DNA of 64,000 nt from positions 1 to 64,000 of the forward strand of contig NZ_JALHLS010000001.1 of NCBI RefSeq assembly GCF_022844445.1. Reading direction: 5' to 3'. A model generated the notes under the pieces. That model did no database searches. It saw only the letters and a program-made list of their open reading frames with translations, and had not been told where the DNA came from. The position numbers were made by a program, and so were the translations under genes. How positions within the stretch are numbered: the first letter of the stretch is position 1; each line of letters opens with the position of its first letter. The stretch is from Hyphomonas sp. (GTDB taxonomy: Bacteria; Pseudomonadota; Alphaproteobacteria; Caulobacterales; Hyphomonadaceae). Below are positions 1-10,173 of the stretch, piece by piece.

Positions 1-72
1 CTGTCGCGCGAGGAGGATATTGCGCGGCTGCTGGCCGTGTGCAGGGAAGTGGCGGGGATTGCCCGTTCGTGA
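1..72 (+). CDS. C-terminal fragment of an unidentified protein (…LSREEDIARLLAVCREVAGIARS*), truncated by window edge
   Basis: Open frame 1 from base 1 to TGA at 70-72; no start visible. Confidence 0.3.
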   Translation: MSREEDIARLLAVCREVAGIARS

Positions 73-144
73 CCGGACGGGAACTTAACGATGACGAGCA
101 AAAGATGGTCGCCCACCATGCACAAGCATGGGCGGCATTGAAGC

Positions 145-160
145 GGCCTTCTCGAAGGCC
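145..160. terminator. Hairpin GGCCTT-CTCG-AAGGCC, possible terminator between convergent genes
   Basis: Perfect inverted repeat read directly; no clear T-run. Confidence 0.3.
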
Positions 161-253
161 TAGCCTGGTTCAGCCTGACTGCCAGTCATGATGTTTCGTT
201 GACAGAATACCTGACATCAGCCCGATCGCTCTGGAAGCTCTCGGTGCCCTGAA

Positions 254-1069
254 TCAAAGCCTGACTAGTATGGCCGCAGCATCGTCCCGAGCCTTGAGGC
301 GGACGGAGTGAGGGGTTGCTTCGTGGTAGCGCAAGACGCTGGCGGATGCGGCGAGACCGTTGTTGACGACGCGGGCAAGCAGGCTGGCGGGTGTATCGAG
401 GCCGTAAGGTTCGACGAAGCGGAAGAAGCCGTCGGTCATCAGCAGGACATGGGCGCCTGGCGGCAACCTGAGCTGCGCTGTGGCCAGGTGTTGCGCAGCG
501 GCGGGGTTCAGCGTGATCAGGCCCCGCGCAGGATCGTTGGCGCCGCGTCGCTGAGCCTGCAGGACTGCCCAGCGTTCCGCCTGCGTCATGGACAGCATGC
601 GCACCGCTTCGCGCGTTTCGGCATCAGCTTTCTCTTGTGTGCCAATGAGGCGGGTCTTGCCGTCTCCGGTCTGCGCGATGGCAAAGCAATCGCCCGCCCA
701 CACGAACTCGCAGGTGTCGCCCGCGCGGCGCAGCCACATGGCGGACGCAACCGGCATGGCTTCGCCGGGAAGGGTGTGCAGCGGGAATTTTGACTGCCTT
801 GAGGCTTCAGTGGCGACATTCGTCAGCACACGGCCAAAATAGGCGCTCGCCCCTTCGCCTGCCTCCGGACCGGACATCAGACGCGCCGATACCGTCTCGG
901 CCAGCCAGGCGGCACCGCTTTCGCCCGGAAAGGGTTTCAGGTCGGTGGCATCGGTGGCGCCGTCGATCACCCAGGCACGCCCAGCTGCGGCATCAAACCC
1001 GAGCCGGTCGTCTCCGGACTTGCCCGGCGTGCCGGGATCGTTGATGGAATCCAGAACGTCTATAGCCAT
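254..1069 (-). CDS. PP2C-family serine/threonine phosphatase
   Basis: 271 aa ORF; motifs GDDRLGF, WVIDGATD, WAGDCFA, LLMTDGFFR typical of PP2C. Confidence 0.75.
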   Translation of the reverse strand: MAIDVLDSINDPGTPGKSGDDRLGFDAAAGRAWVIDGATDATDLKPFPGESGAAWLAETVSARLMSGPEAGEGASAYFGRVLTNVATEASRQSKFPLHTLPGEAMPVASAMWLRRAGDTCEFVWAGDCFAIAQTGDGKTRLIGTQEKADAETREAVRMLSMTQAERWAVLQAQRRGANDPARGLITLNPAAAQHLATAQLRLPPGAHVLLMTDGFFRFVEPYGLDTPASLLARVVNNGLAASASVLRYHEATPHSVRLKARDDAAAILVRL

Positions 1070-1087
1070 CAGCGCGCTCAGTCCGGA

Positions 1088-1312
1088 TCAGGTTTTGTCG
1101 GCAGCCTTACAGTGTGCGACGATGGCATTGGCATGGCCGTGACCCAGCTTGTGCTCGTTCTTTAGCCAGCTGACGATTTCGGCATGCTTGGCGCCCTTGC
1201 GCGAAGCGACGAGGGCGAACCAGTGGCTCATCTTCTTGCCATAGGTCTTCTCTATCGAAGGGAAATAGGACACGGGGCCCTTGATGGGCTCGGAACTCGG
1301 ATCGTCGGCCAT
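1088..1312 (-). CDS. DUF4287-like small protein
   Basis: GPVSYFPSIEKTYGKKMSHWFALV…EIVSWLKNEHKLGHGHANAIVAH pattern; start chosen at MADDPSS. Confidence 0.65.
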   Translation of the reverse strand: MADDPSSEPIKGPVSYFPSIEKTYGKKMSHWFALVASRKGAKHAEIVSWLKNEHKLGHGHANAIVAHCKAADKT

Positions 1313-1368
1313 GATAGCCTCCATTGGGGGTGCGGCCGCTGACATCAGCGTCCGGAGATCTTCTGCGT

Positions 1369-2196
1369 CTAGTCGCGCAGCAGTTCGTTCACGGCCGTTT
1401 TCTCGCGTGTCTTGGCGTCGACTGTTTTCACGATGACCGCGCAGGCAAGCGACGGGCCGCCCTTGGGATCCGGCAGCGTGCCGGGGACGATGACCGAGAA
1501 GGGCGGGACGCGGCCGTAGATGATCTCGCCGGTCTGGCGGTTCACGATTTTAGTGGACTGGGTGATGAAAACGCCCATGGCGAGGACAGAGCCTTCGCCG
1601 ACGACAACGCCTTCCACGACTTCGGAGCGAGCTCCGATGAAGCAGTTGTCCTCGATGATAGTGGGGTTCGCCTGCAGCGGCTCAAGCACACCGCCAATAC
1701 CTGTTCCGGCGGAGATGTGGCAGTTCTTGCCGACCTGAGCGCAGGAGCCGACCGAGGCCCAGGTGTCGATCATCGTGCCTTCACCGACATAAGCGCCGAT
1801 GTTGACATAGGACGGCATCAGTACGGCATTCTTTGCAATGAAGGCGCCGCGGCGCACGGCCGAAGGCGGCACGGCGCGGAAGCCGGCTTCCTTAAATTCC
1901 TTCGCGCCCCAGCCCTCGAATTTGGATGGAACCTTGTCCCACCAGTTGCCACCGCCCGGCGTGCCGGAAATGGCGCCATTGGCATTGAGGCGGAAGGAGA
2001 GCAACACGGATTTCTTCAGCCACTGGTGCACCGTCCAGCTGCCGTCAGTTTCTTTCGTGGCGACGCGCGCCTCGCCGGAATCGAGCAGGCTGATAGCGGC
2101 CTCGACCGCGTCGCGGACCTCACCGGTCGTATCTGTGGAGAGCGTGTCGCGCGCCTCCCAGGCGGCATCGATCACACGGGCGAGGGCTTCGGGCAT
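1369..2196 (-). CDS. dapD: 2,3,4,5-tetrahydropyridine-2,6-dicarboxylate N-succinyltransferase
   Basis: 275 aa; left-handed beta-helix repeats, [31 protein letters not shown]. Confidence 0.95.
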   Translation of the reverse strand: MPEALARVIDAAWEARDTLSTDTTGEVRDAVEAAISLLDSGEARVATKETDGSWTVHQWLKKSVLLSFRLNANGAISGTPGGGNWWDKVPSKFEGWGAKEFKEAGFRAVPPSAVRRGAFIAKNAVLMPSYVNIGAYVGEGTMIDTWASVGSCAQVGKNCHISAGTGIGGVLEPLQANPTIIEDNCFIGARSEVVEGVVVGEGSVLAMGVFITQSTKIVNRQTGEIIYGRVPPFSVIVPGTLPDPKGGPSLACAVIVKTVDAKTREKTAVNELLRD

Positions 2197-2200
2197 GGCA

Positions 2201-2947
2201 TCAGTCTTTCACGTTGGCGGTCAGGCGCGGCACCGCGGAGTCGAGGAAGGCCGCGAGGTCGCCGGTGATGTAGTCGATGTGCCCGCTCCCGTCACCCCCG
2301 AACACGTCCCCTGCCCCGGCTGGTCGTGCCTCGATGGGTTCGTGGCTCCAGTCCTTGGCGGAGTGGACGAGCACGGTAGTGAAGCCAAGAGATTTAGCGG
2401 GCAGGAGGTTGCGGGCAAGGTCCTCGAAGAAGGCAGCGCCCTGCGGCTCGACCTGATGAAGGCGGCAGAAGGTCTGGTAGGCAGGCAGGTTCGGCTTGGG
2501 TGTGTAGGCGCTTTCCTCGATGCCGAAGCTCGCATTGAAAAGATGTGCGAGACCCATCTTCTCGGTGACACGCTCGGCATGCCGGCGCGAGCCGTTGGTG
2601 TAGATGAACTTGCGTCCCGGCAGGGCGGCGATGGCGCTGCGCAGATGCGGCAGGTCCGGCAAGGGCGAAAGGTCGATCTCGTGGACGTAATGCAGGAACT
2701 CCGCCGGATCGAGCCCGTGCTCGGTCATCAGGCCGGAGAGCGTGGTCCCGTACTGCGCGTAGTATTGCTTCTGAAGTGTTCGCGCTTCGCTCCGTGCAAG
2801 GCCGGTGAAGCGAGCAACGAAATCGGTCATTCGCGTATCGATCTCGGCGAAGAGATCGCATTCGGCCGGGTAGAGCGTGTTGTCGAGGTCGAACACCCAA
2901 TCGTTGACGTGATCCAGCTTCGGCGCCCGCGGCAGGTTATTCGTCAT
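2201..2947 (-). CDS. HAD-family pyrimidine 5'-nucleotidase-like hydrolase
   Basis: [10 protein letters not shown] motif, FEDLARNL; internal start [11 protein letters not shown] preferred over the longer ORF. Confidence 0.85.
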   Translation of the reverse strand: MTNNLPRAPKLDHVNDWVFDLDNTLYPAECDLFAEIDTRMTDFVARFTGLARSEARTLQKQYYAQYGTTLSGLMTEHGLDPAEFLHYVHEIDLSPLPDLPHLRSAIAALPGRKFIYTNGSRRHAERVTEKMGLAHLFNASFGIEESAYTPKPNLPAYQTFCRLHQVEPQGAAFFEDLARNLLPAKSLGFTTVLVHSAKDWSHEPIEARPAGAGDVFGGDGSGHIDYITGDLAAFLDSAVPRLTANVKD

Positions 2948-3971
2948 CCGACCCTGCTGCAGTGAAGTCGCGCTCGAAGAACTCGAACACCAGCTTGCGC
3001 TCAGTCGGCGCGGGCGTGCGCGCGAAAAGAGCTGTGCGATAGGAGCTGTCCTCGCAGTTATCTCGGCCGGAGATTGCGAACTTGGAGCGGCCAACACAAA
3101 AGGCTTCGGACGCGCGCGACAGGGTACGCAGGCCGGTCGGCTCTTCCATCTCGGCATAGACGAAGTGTTCGGAGCCGCGCAGCGGACGATCAACCACACG
3201 GGCGCAGCCGCCGGCTTCAATGCGCCACCAGCCGCGGCTCTCCCAGCCTTCGGTGGCGCGCCGGGCGATGGCGCTCCAGACCCGGTTTTTTGTCCGGTTG
3301 CAGAGAGTGAAGCCGACGGCACGGCTGCGCTCTTCCGCGGCCTGTTCGAGATAGTCGATCAAGTCAGCGTCAGACGTGTTGGCAGCGAGCCCCTTGAGCT
3401 TCAGGAAGTCGTTGATGGCGGCACGGGTGCGCAGGCCGATATGGCCGTCTATGTTGCCCGAAACGATGCCCGCTTCGTCAAGCAGCCGCTGCAGCCCGGA
3501 GTTACGGGCATTTTCGAGCGTCCAGTTCTCGATCTCGGTAAAATTGTTGGTCCACTTGGTGGCCGTGATATTGATCGGCCGGAAGCCCTGCGGCTCGAGG
3601 CCCATGGCGGCGCAATCGGGCGGGCTTTCAAGCGAAAAGCCGCCGGTCGGATCGACGCAGAGTTCCTGGCGTCCGCCCCATTCGCGGCCGCCGCCCTGAT
3701 GGGCCGTGGAGGCGCGGCCATAGAGATAGTGAATACCTGGTGTCAGCGGACCCGGCAGCGCCGCTGCGCAGGTGCCGGGCGGAAGCTTGGTCCAGCCCTC
3801 GACAGATGTACCGGCACCTTCCGGGTGGCCGACAGCAGCTTCGATGATGTAGCTGGTCCGGTTGCACAGCTGCCATCCGTCTTCGTCCTGAGCACGCGCC
3901 GGGAGGGCGAGCACCGTGACCGTCGCAATGGCGAGTGCAGCGACCTTAAGAAACAAGCGTTCCAGCGCCAT
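2937..3971 (-). CDS. Secreted protein with two DUF1036-like domains flanking a peptidoglycan-binding-like segment
   Basis: Signal peptide [27 protein letters not shown]; two copies of (W/F)xLCNRT…; [20 protein letters not shown] between them. Confidence 0.7.
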   Translation of the reverse strand: MALERLFLKVAALAIATVTVLALPARAQDEDGWQLCNRTSYIIEAAVGHPEGAGTSVEGWTKLPPGTCAAALPGPLTPGIHYLYGRASTAHQGGGREWGGRQELCVDPTGGFSLESPPDCAAMGLEPQGFRPINITATKWTNNFTEIENWTLENARNSGLQRLLDEAGIVSGNIDGHIGLRTRAAINDFLKLKGLAANTSDADLIDYLEQAAEERSRAVGFTLCNRTKNRVWSAIARRATEGWESRGWWRIEAGGCARVVDRPLRGSEHFVYAEMEEPTGLRTLSRASEAFCVGRSKFAISGRDNCEDSSYRTALFARTPAPTERKLVFEFFERDFTAAGSDDE

Positions 3972-4842
3972 GTTCGGTAAACAGCTCCATGAGCAGGGCG
4001 TGCGGCGCACGACCATCGAGGATAACCGCCGCCCCGACTCCATGAATCACGGAATGCGCCGCCGTTTCAAGTTTGGGAATCATGCCGCCTGCAGCTGTGC
4101 CGTCCGAAATCAAGCCTGGAATGTCTTTGACCTTGATTTCACGGATAAGATTTTTCTGCTTGTCGAGCACGCCGGCGACATCGGTCAGCAGCAGGAGGCG
4201 GCTGGCGCCCAGTGCGGCGGCGACAGCGCCGGCGGCGGTGTCGGCGTTAATGTTGTATCGGGCGCCGTCCTCGCCGATCCCGACCGGCGCGACAACCGGG
4301 ATGAGATCGTCATCGGCGTCGCGCAGCGCCTTGAGTACCGCGATGTCGACATGTTCAGGCTCACCCACGTAACCGAGGTCGACAACGCTCTCGATATGGC
4401 TGTCGGGGTCCTTGGTGGTCTTGGTCGCTTTGCGGGCACGGATCAGGTTGCCGTCGGCACCAGAGAGGCCGACGGCCTTGCCGCCAGCGGCGTTGATCGC
4501 GCGGACGATGGATTTATTGATCGGACCGGAGAGAACCATCTCAACCACTTCCATGGTCGCATCATCGGTAACGCGCAGGCCGTCCTTGAACTCCGACTTG
4601 ATGGCGAGCTTGTCTAGCATCGCGCCGATCTGCGGGCCGCCGCCGTGGACCACGACCGGGTGGATGCCAAGAAGCTTCAGAAGCACGACATCGCGGGCGA
4701 ACGCCTTGGCGAGTTCCGGGTCCACCATGGCGTGGCCGCCATACTTTATCACAATCGTCTGATTGTCGTAGCGCTGCAGGTAGGGCAGCGCTTCGGACAA
4801 GGTGCGAGCGGTGAGCAGAGCTTCGATCTGGGCGTCGGTCAT
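3946..4842 (-). CDS. argB: Acetylglutamate kinase
   Basis: [22 protein letters not shown] motifs; start at [10 protein letters not shown]. Confidence 0.95.
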   Translation of the reverse strand: MTDAQIEALLTARTLSEALPYLQRYDNQTIVIKYGGHAMVDPELAKAFARDVVLLKLLGIHPVVVHGGGPQIGAMLDKLAIKSEFKDGLRVTDDATMEVVEMVLSGPINKSIVRAINAAGGKAVGLSGADGNLIRARKATKTTKDPDSHIESVVDLGYVGEPEHVDIAVLKALRDADDDLIPVVAPVGIGEDGARYNINADTAAGAVAAALGASRLLLLTDVAGVLDKQKNLIREIKVKDIPGLISDGTAAGGMIPKLETAAHSVIHGVGAAVILDGRAPHALLMELFTEHGAGTLVS

Positions 4843-4898
4843 GAGGCCGGTGTCTAGAGCGTTTCGATAGCCCCATGCAATGCCCGTTGCGCGCCGGG

Positions 4899-5360
4899 TC
4901 AGGCGAGGGTCAGGGTCATGAAGACGCTGTGCGGGTCCTCGGAATAATCCCCGAACGGTCCGCAATAGTTGAAGCCATAGGCCTCATAGAGACGGCGGGC
5001 CGGGGTGAAGGCATCCATGGAGCCGGTTTCCAGCCAGAGCGAGATGTAGCCCCGCCGGCGGGCCTCGGCGAGGATGTGTTCCAACATGCGCCGGCCAAGC
5101 CCCCTGCCCCGCAGGACCTCGCGGGTGTGCATGGATTTGATCTCGCCCGTGCCGTCGCCAAGATCCTTAAGGGCGCCGCAGCCGATCAGGGCGCCGTCGT
5201 CCCACATGCTCCAGACCGATACGGCGGGCTGGCGCAGTCCGTCGATCGGCAGGAAGTGGCAGCTTTCGGGCGGGGAAGCGGCCAGCATGGTGGCCGCATG
5301 GACGGCAATCAGGTCCGCCATGTCCTGGCTGGAAAGATCATCGGGGCGAATGTCGATCAT
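4899..5360 (-). CDS. GNAT-family N-acetyltransferase
   Basis: [21 protein letters not shown] acetyl-CoA loop; start at MIDIRPDDL. Confidence 0.85.
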   Translation of the reverse strand: MIDIRPDDLSSQDMADLIAVHAATMLAASPPESCHFLPIDGLRQPAVSVWSMWDDGALIGCGALKDLGDGTGEIKSMHTREVLRGRGLGRRMLEHILAEARRRGYISLWLETGSMDAFTPARRLYEAYGFNYCGPFGDYSEDPHSVFMTLTLA

Positions 5361-5385
5361 GGTGCAGGATCCTCCCGCGCCGTTT

Positions 5386-6033
5386 CTAGGCGGGCGGCAG
5401 GAAACCGGCAATCTCGGCGCGGAGCTCAGGGATGCCCCAGCCCTTTTCTGATGAAGTTTGCAGCACGACCGGGTGAGCCGCGCCGCGCTTCTTGAGCTTC
5501 GCGGCGACTTCGGCGGCGGTTTTCTCGACCTCGACCTTCGGAACCTTGTCAACCTTTGTAAGGATCACCTGGTAATTGACTGCCGAACCGTCGAGCAGGT
5601 CCATAATCTCGTGGTCAGTATCCATGAAGCCGCGGCGCGAATCGACGAGCAGGAAAACGCGCCGCAGGCTTGGCCGGCCGCGCAGGTAGGATTTGATCAG
5701 CTTTTGCCAGGCGGCGACCTGCGTCTTTGAGACCTGCGCATAGCCGAAACCCGGAAGGTCGACGAGGTAGAGTCGGCCCTCGCCGATGTCGAAATAGTTC
5801 AGCTCCCGGGTCCGCCCCGGCTCGGTGGAAGCGCGGGCAAGCTTTGCGCGGCCGGTGAGGGCATTGATCAGGCTCGACTTGCCGACATTCGAGCGCCCGG
5901 CAAAGCATACTTCCAGACGATCCGCAGGCGGAAGACCTTCAAGAGCGGCAACGCCCAGCCGGAATTCCGCCGGGCCGGAAAAAAGAACGCGGCCGGCTTC
6001 GACCTGGTCATCGGGATAGGAGGGCGCGTCCAA
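5386..6033 (-). CDS. engB: Ribosome biogenesis GTP-binding protein YsxC/EngB
   Basis: CFAGRSNVGKSSLINALTG, LVDLPGFGYA. Confidence 0.95.
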   Translation of the reverse strand: MDAPSYPDDQVEAGRVLFSGPAEFRLGVAALEGLPPADRLEVCFAGRSNVGKSSLINALTGRAKLARASTEPGRTRELNYFDIGEGRLYLVDLPGFGYAQVSKTQVAAWQKLIKSYLRGRPSLRRVFLLVDSRRGFMDTDHEIMDLLDGSAVNYQVILTKVDKVPKVEVEKTAAEVAAKLKKRGAAHPVVLQTSSEKGWGIPELRAEIAGFLPPA

Positions 6034-6035
6034 GA

Positions 6036-7865
6036 CTATTCCGCCGGCGCCTTCCGGCGCCCGAGGATGCCAGCGACGAACTTGCCGACTTCGGTTTCCG
6101 CGCCATTCATCCGCATGATCGTGTATTGCTGGATGAATGTCAGCACGTTCGACCAGACCCAGTACAGCACGAGGCCGGCGGCAAATCCTCCGAACACGAA
6201 CATGAACACCAGCGGCAGCGCCATGATGATGCGCGCCTGCATCTTGTCCGGCGGCGGCGGCGACAGCGATTGCAGGATCGCCATGGTTGCGCCGTAGAGC
6301 AGCGGCAGGATGCCGATACCGAAGATAGTGCCGATAATAAAGATGCCCTTGATGTCGGCAGCCGACCAGAACGGGATCAGTCCGAACAGGTTGCCAATAG
6401 CGGTCGGGTCTGGGGCCGAAAGGTCCTTCATATACCAGAAGGGCTCGTGGCGCATGTCGAGGGTGACATAGAGCGTCTTGTAGAGCGCGTAGAAGATCGG
6501 GATCGTCACGAGGATGGGCAGGCAGCCGCCGATAGGGTTGGCGCCAGTCTCCTTGTAGAGCTTCATCATCTCCTGCTGGCGCCGCTGGGGATCGGCGGCA
6601 AAGCGCTCGGTAATCTCCTTCATCGGCTCCTGAAGCTTCTTAAGCTTGGCCATCGATTTGAAGCTGGCATTGTAGAGCGGGACGAGCGGCAGCTTGACGA
6701 GCACGGTGAAGGCGAGGATCGCCCAGCCGAACGAGCCGACAAGTCCGTGCAGCCAATGCAGCACATAGAAGAAGGGCTTGGTGAGGAAGAAGGCCCAGCC
6801 CCAGTCAATGGCATCGACGAACTGGGGAATGCCCTGAGCTTCTTCGTAGTTGCGGAGGATTTCGAACTTCTTCGCGCCGGCGAAGATGCGGTTTTCGACG
6901 GTAACGCTTGCGCCTGGCGCGATGCTCACCTCGGCGCCTTCGGTGCGCACTTCGAGCGGGCCGCCGCGCGCGAGGCTGGCGCGGTTGACCGATGCGGTAA
7001 AGGGCGTCGCCTGTGCAGGAACAAGCACACTCATCCAGTACTTGTCGCTGAGACCCCACCATCCGCCAGTCGCCGTGCTGAAACTGCCATCGGCCGATTC
7101 CCCGTCGATCTTCTTAGACTCGAACAGCGGCTTGTACTTCTTCAAGCGCAGGTTGCCGTCCATGACACCCATGAGGCCCATGTGAGCGAGGCCGTTGTCT
7201 GCTTCTGCGGCAACACCCGGCTCGGTGGCATTCAGGAAGAGCTTGTAGTTGCCGTGGCGCTCGACAGAACCGATCGGGCGCAGGCTCTTGGCAGCGTCCG
7301 AGGTGTTGGTGACCGTGTCGCGGAACGTGAACAGGTAATTCTCATCGACTGAAATCTCGCGGTCGATACGGACACCTTCTGACTCAAGGCTGAGCATGAC
7401 CGGAGCGCCGGGGCTGAGCGTGCCTTCGCCGACCTGCGTCCAGTTCGAATTGCGCCCTGCGACGAGCGTGTTTCCGGTAGCCCAATAGTAGGTGGTAAAG
7501 TAGCCGAATTCGGATTCCTCGGGACGCAGCAGACGGACTTCTTGCGCGCGCTCCACAGTGAGAAAGTGCTTCTTGAGCTGCAGGTCGTCGAGGCGCGCGC
7601 CGGCGAGGCGGATCGAGCCATCTATGGAAGGGGCGTCAAACTTGACCCGGCTGGCGGCGGCGAGCGCCTCTGGAAGCGGCTTGGGGCCGGCAGCTTCGGC
7701 CGCGGCGGTATCGACCGAGGCAGCCTGTTGCTGGGCCGCGACAATGGCCTGCTGGGCCTGATAGCGCTTCTGGGCCGGCTCCATCACGAATATCTGATAG
7801 AGAAAAACGAACGCAATCATCGCCACGAGGGCGAGCAGGAAGTTGCGCTGGTCTTCTTTTTCCAT
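6036..7865 (-). CDS. yidC: Membrane protein insertase YidC
   Basis: 609 aa; MEKEDQRNFLLALVAMIAFVFLYQ N-terminus; Oxa1-like C-terminal domain. Confidence 0.97.
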   Translation of the reverse strand: MEKEDQRNFLLALVAMIAFVFLYQIFVMEPAQKRYQAQQAIVAAQQQAASVDTAAAEAAGPKPLPEALAAASRVKFDAPSIDGSIRLAGARLDDLQLKKHFLTVERAQEVRLLRPEESEFGYFTTYYWATGNTLVAGRNSNWTQVGEGTLSPGAPVMLSLESEGVRIDREISVDENYLFTFRDTVTNTSDAAKSLRPIGSVERHGNYKLFLNATEPGVAAEADNGLAHMGLMGVMDGNLRLKKYKPLFESKKIDGESADGSFSTATGGWWGLSDKYWMSVLVPAQATPFTASVNRASLARGGPLEVRTEGAEVSIAPGASVTVENRIFAGAKKFEILRNYEEAQGIPQFVDAIDWGWAFFLTKPFFYVLHWLHGLVGSFGWAILAFTVLVKLPLVPLYNASFKSMAKLKKLQEPMKEITERFAADPQRRQQEMMKLYKETGANPIGGCLPILVTIPIFYALYKTLYVTLDMRHEPFWYMKDLSAPDPTAIGNLFGLIPFWSAADIKGIFIIGTIFGIGILPLLYGATMAILQSLSPPPPDKMQARIIMALPLVFMFVFGGFAAGLVLYWVWSNVLTFIQQYTIMRMNGAETEVGKFVAGILGRRKAPAE

Positions 7866-7919
7866 GGACGGTGTTCCGGGTGTCTGTGAGCGGTGCGCCA
7901 GGACGCGGCGCCGGGGTCA

Positions 7920-8288
7920 TCAAATGCGCGCGAGGCTTATCAGCGCGCTTTCCATATCGTCAAGCAATCGGGACCAGCCTACTTCGAGCGTCGCTTCGCG
8001 CGCGATGAAGACATAGTCCCAGCCCGGACGGCCATATCGGGCCAGCAGGCGGCGGGAGGCCTCTCTCAGCCGGCGCTTGGCCCGGTTGCGCTGGACGGCG
8101 CCGCCGATCTTTTTTGTCGCGGTGAAGCCTTCCCCGACATGGCCGCCAGGAATGTCCCCCGCCCGCGCCCGGGCCTGGATGACCACGGACTTGCGCCGTT
8201 CGGTGATCCCGTCACGGGCAAACGTGAATTCGCGCCGCTTCTTTAGGCGGCGCGTTTCCGGAGTGTCTGGTTTATCGGGGCCGGACAT
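7920..8288 (-). CDS. rnpA: Ribonuclease P protein component
   Basis: KKIGGAVQRNRAKRRLREA motif; next to rpmH and yidC. Confidence 0.95.
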   Translation of the reverse strand: MSGPDKPDTPETRRLKKRREFTFARDGITERRKSVVIQARARAGDIPGGHVGEGFTATKKIGGAVQRNRAKRRLREASRRLLARYGRPGWDYVFIAREATLEVGWSRLLDDMESALISLARI

Positions 8289-8336
8289 GATCGGCCTCCC
8301 GGTCGGCGGGCCGGACTGGCCTGTGCGGGGGGAGGA

Positions 8337-8471
8337 TCAGGCGGTCAGGGTCTTGCGGCCCTTGGCGCGGCGGCGTGCCAGCACCTTGCGGCCAGACTTA
8401 GTGCCCATGCGCTCGCGGAAGCCATGGGTGCGCTTGCGGCGGAGGTTGCTCGGCTGGAAAGTGCGTTTCAT
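8337..8471 (-). CDS. rpmH: 50S ribosomal protein L34
   Basis: 44 aa (absent from supplied track): [44 protein letters not shown]. Confidence 0.98.
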   Translation of the reverse strand: MKRTFQPSNLRRKRTHGFRERMGTKSGRKVLARRRAKGRKTLTA

Positions 8472-8650
8472 GGAACTGCTCTGAGCTTGGAACTTGGAAA
8501 ACGGGGCAAATACAGGCGGGCGGGGGCGGGGTCAAGCCGGAACTGGTGCAAAATATGCCGATCACGGCTCCGGTATTCACCCTATCGTGAGATGCAGGGG
8601 GCACAGGTGCAGTCTATGCGTCGCCCGTGCCTGCAAACCGGAGTGTCCCC

Positions 8651-9463
8651 ATGCGCCGTGCTGCCTTTTGTCTTGTTGCCCTTGCGGCGGCCCTTTTCCC
8701 CGCTGCCGGTCTGGCTGATACCGCTTCAAAGCCCCAAGCGGAGTCTCCCGTGCCTGCTGAACATGCTGCCTGGACCCGTCTCCTTAAAACCTATGTCAAA
8801 GCCGGAAGCGACGGCCTCACCCGTGTGGACTATGCGGGCCTGGCCGCTTCGCAGGCCGACCGGGCCGCGCTGGACGCTTATATTGCCGGCTTCGCGGACC
8901 GGGACATGTCGGCCAAGACAGATGGGAACTTCGCGGCGTGGGCGAACCTCTACAACGCCGTCACCGTGCGCCACATCGTGGAGCGCTACCCGGTCAAGTC
9001 GATCAAGGACGGCTACCTGACAGGGCCCTGGAAAGAGGTGAAGGTTCAGGCGGGCGGGCGCGAGGTGTCGCTGGACGCCATCGAACACAAGATCCTCCGC
9101 AAGACCTGGGGCACGCCGGAAGTGCACTATTCGATCAACTGTGCCTCCTACAGCTGCCCGAACCTGCCGGCGAAAGCCTGGGAAGCCGCGAGCCTCAACA
9201 AGGACCTCGATGCCGCCGCGCGCGTCTACATCAATCACAATCGCGGCGTGACGGTAACGGCGAAGGGACTCAAGGTATCGGAGATCTACAACTGGTTTGA
9301 AGCGGACTTCGGCGACTCGAAAGAGGCTGTGATCCAACATCTGCTCTCATATGCCGAACCAGACCTCGCCGCGAAAATCCGCGCCAATCCGAAGATCGTA
9401 GGCTACCAGTATGACTGGTCACTCAATGACGCAGCCAAACTTAGGAAGCCGGTGAAACCATGA
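8651..9463 (+). CDS. DUF547-domain secreted protein
   Basis: Signal peptide; FAAWANLYNAVTVRHIVERYPVKSIKD; EVSLDAIEHKILR; NCASYSCPNL. Upstream start 8627 also possible. Confidence 0.85.
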   Translation: MRRAAFCLVALAAALFPAAGLADTASKPQAESPVPAEHAAWTRLLKTYVKAGSDGLTRVDYAGLAASQADRAALDAYIAGFADRDMSAKTDGNFAAWANLYNAVTVRHIVERYPVKSIKDGYLTGPWKEVKVQAGGREVSLDAIEHKILRKTWGTPEVHYSINCASYSCPNLPAKAWEAASLNKDLDAAARVYINHNRGVTVTAKGLKVSEIYNWFEADFGDSKEAVIQHLLSYAEPDLAAKIRANPKIVGYQYDWSLNDAAKLRKPVKP

Positions 9464-10173
9464 CCGACAAACCCGCCTCCCTCTGGCGCCGGCTTTGGCC
9501 GGTCTACATCATCCTCGCGGGTCTCGGGATCGCGCTGTCGCAGGGCTGGCACGAACTGCTGACGCTCGAGTCGCTTTCGGCGAACGCAGCAAGCCTTGAT
9601 GCGATGGTGCGGGACAATTTCCTGATCGTCTTCGTGAGCTATGTGGCGATCTATGCGGCAGCGACAACCTTCATGGTTCCCGGCAGTGCACTGACGATCG
9701 GCGGCGGGTTCCTGTTCGGGCTGGCGCTCGGCACGCCCGCCACGGTGATCGGCGCGACGCTCGGCGCCTCGATCCTGTTCTTTGCCTCCAAGACGTCCAT
9801 CGGCTCCGTGCTGCGCGATGTGGCCGGACCGTTCATCGAGAAGATGCGGGCGGGGTTTGCCGAGAACCCCGTCTCCTACATGTTCGCCCTGCGCCTGATT
9901 CCTCTCTTCCCCTTTGCGGCGGTCAACATTGCGCCGGGACTGCTGGGCGCCAAGTATCGCGATTACTTCGTGACGACCTTCTTCGGCATCATTCCCGGCA
10001 CACTGGCCTATACTTGGATCGGGGCGGCCGTGAAGGGCACGCTGCTGGAGGGCGGCACGCCTGACATCGGATCGCTGGCGTCAAACTTTGTGCCGGCCTT
10101 CATCGCCCTCGGCGTCGTCTCGTTGCTGCCCGTCGCCTACAAGAAACTCTTTGCGAAAAAGGTTCCCGCCTAA
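9460..10173 (+). CDS. TVP38/TMEM64 (DedA/SNARE-associated type) membrane protein
   Basis: 237 aa multi-TM; GGGFLFGLALGTPATVIGATLGASILF; FALRLIPLFPFAAVN. Confidence 0.85.
   Translation: MTDKPASLWRRLWPVYIILAGLGIALSQGWHELLTLESLSANAASLDAMVRDNFLIVFVSYVAIYAAATTFMVPGSALTIGGGFLFGLALGTPATVIGATLGASILFFASKTSIGSVLRDVAGPFIEKMRAGFAENPVSYMFALRLIPLFPFAAVNIAPGLLGAKYRDYFVTTFFGIIPGTLAYTWIGAAVKGTLLEGGTPDIGSLASNFVPAFIALGVVSLLPVAYKKLFAKKVPA

Noticed and set aside
1324-2268. 314-aa plus-strand ORF opposite dapD
   Set aside because: Antisense of dapD with no family signature; GC-codon artefact.
6126-7352. 408-aa plus-strand ORF opposite yidC
   Set aside because: Antisense shadow ORF; YidC is clear on the minus strand.
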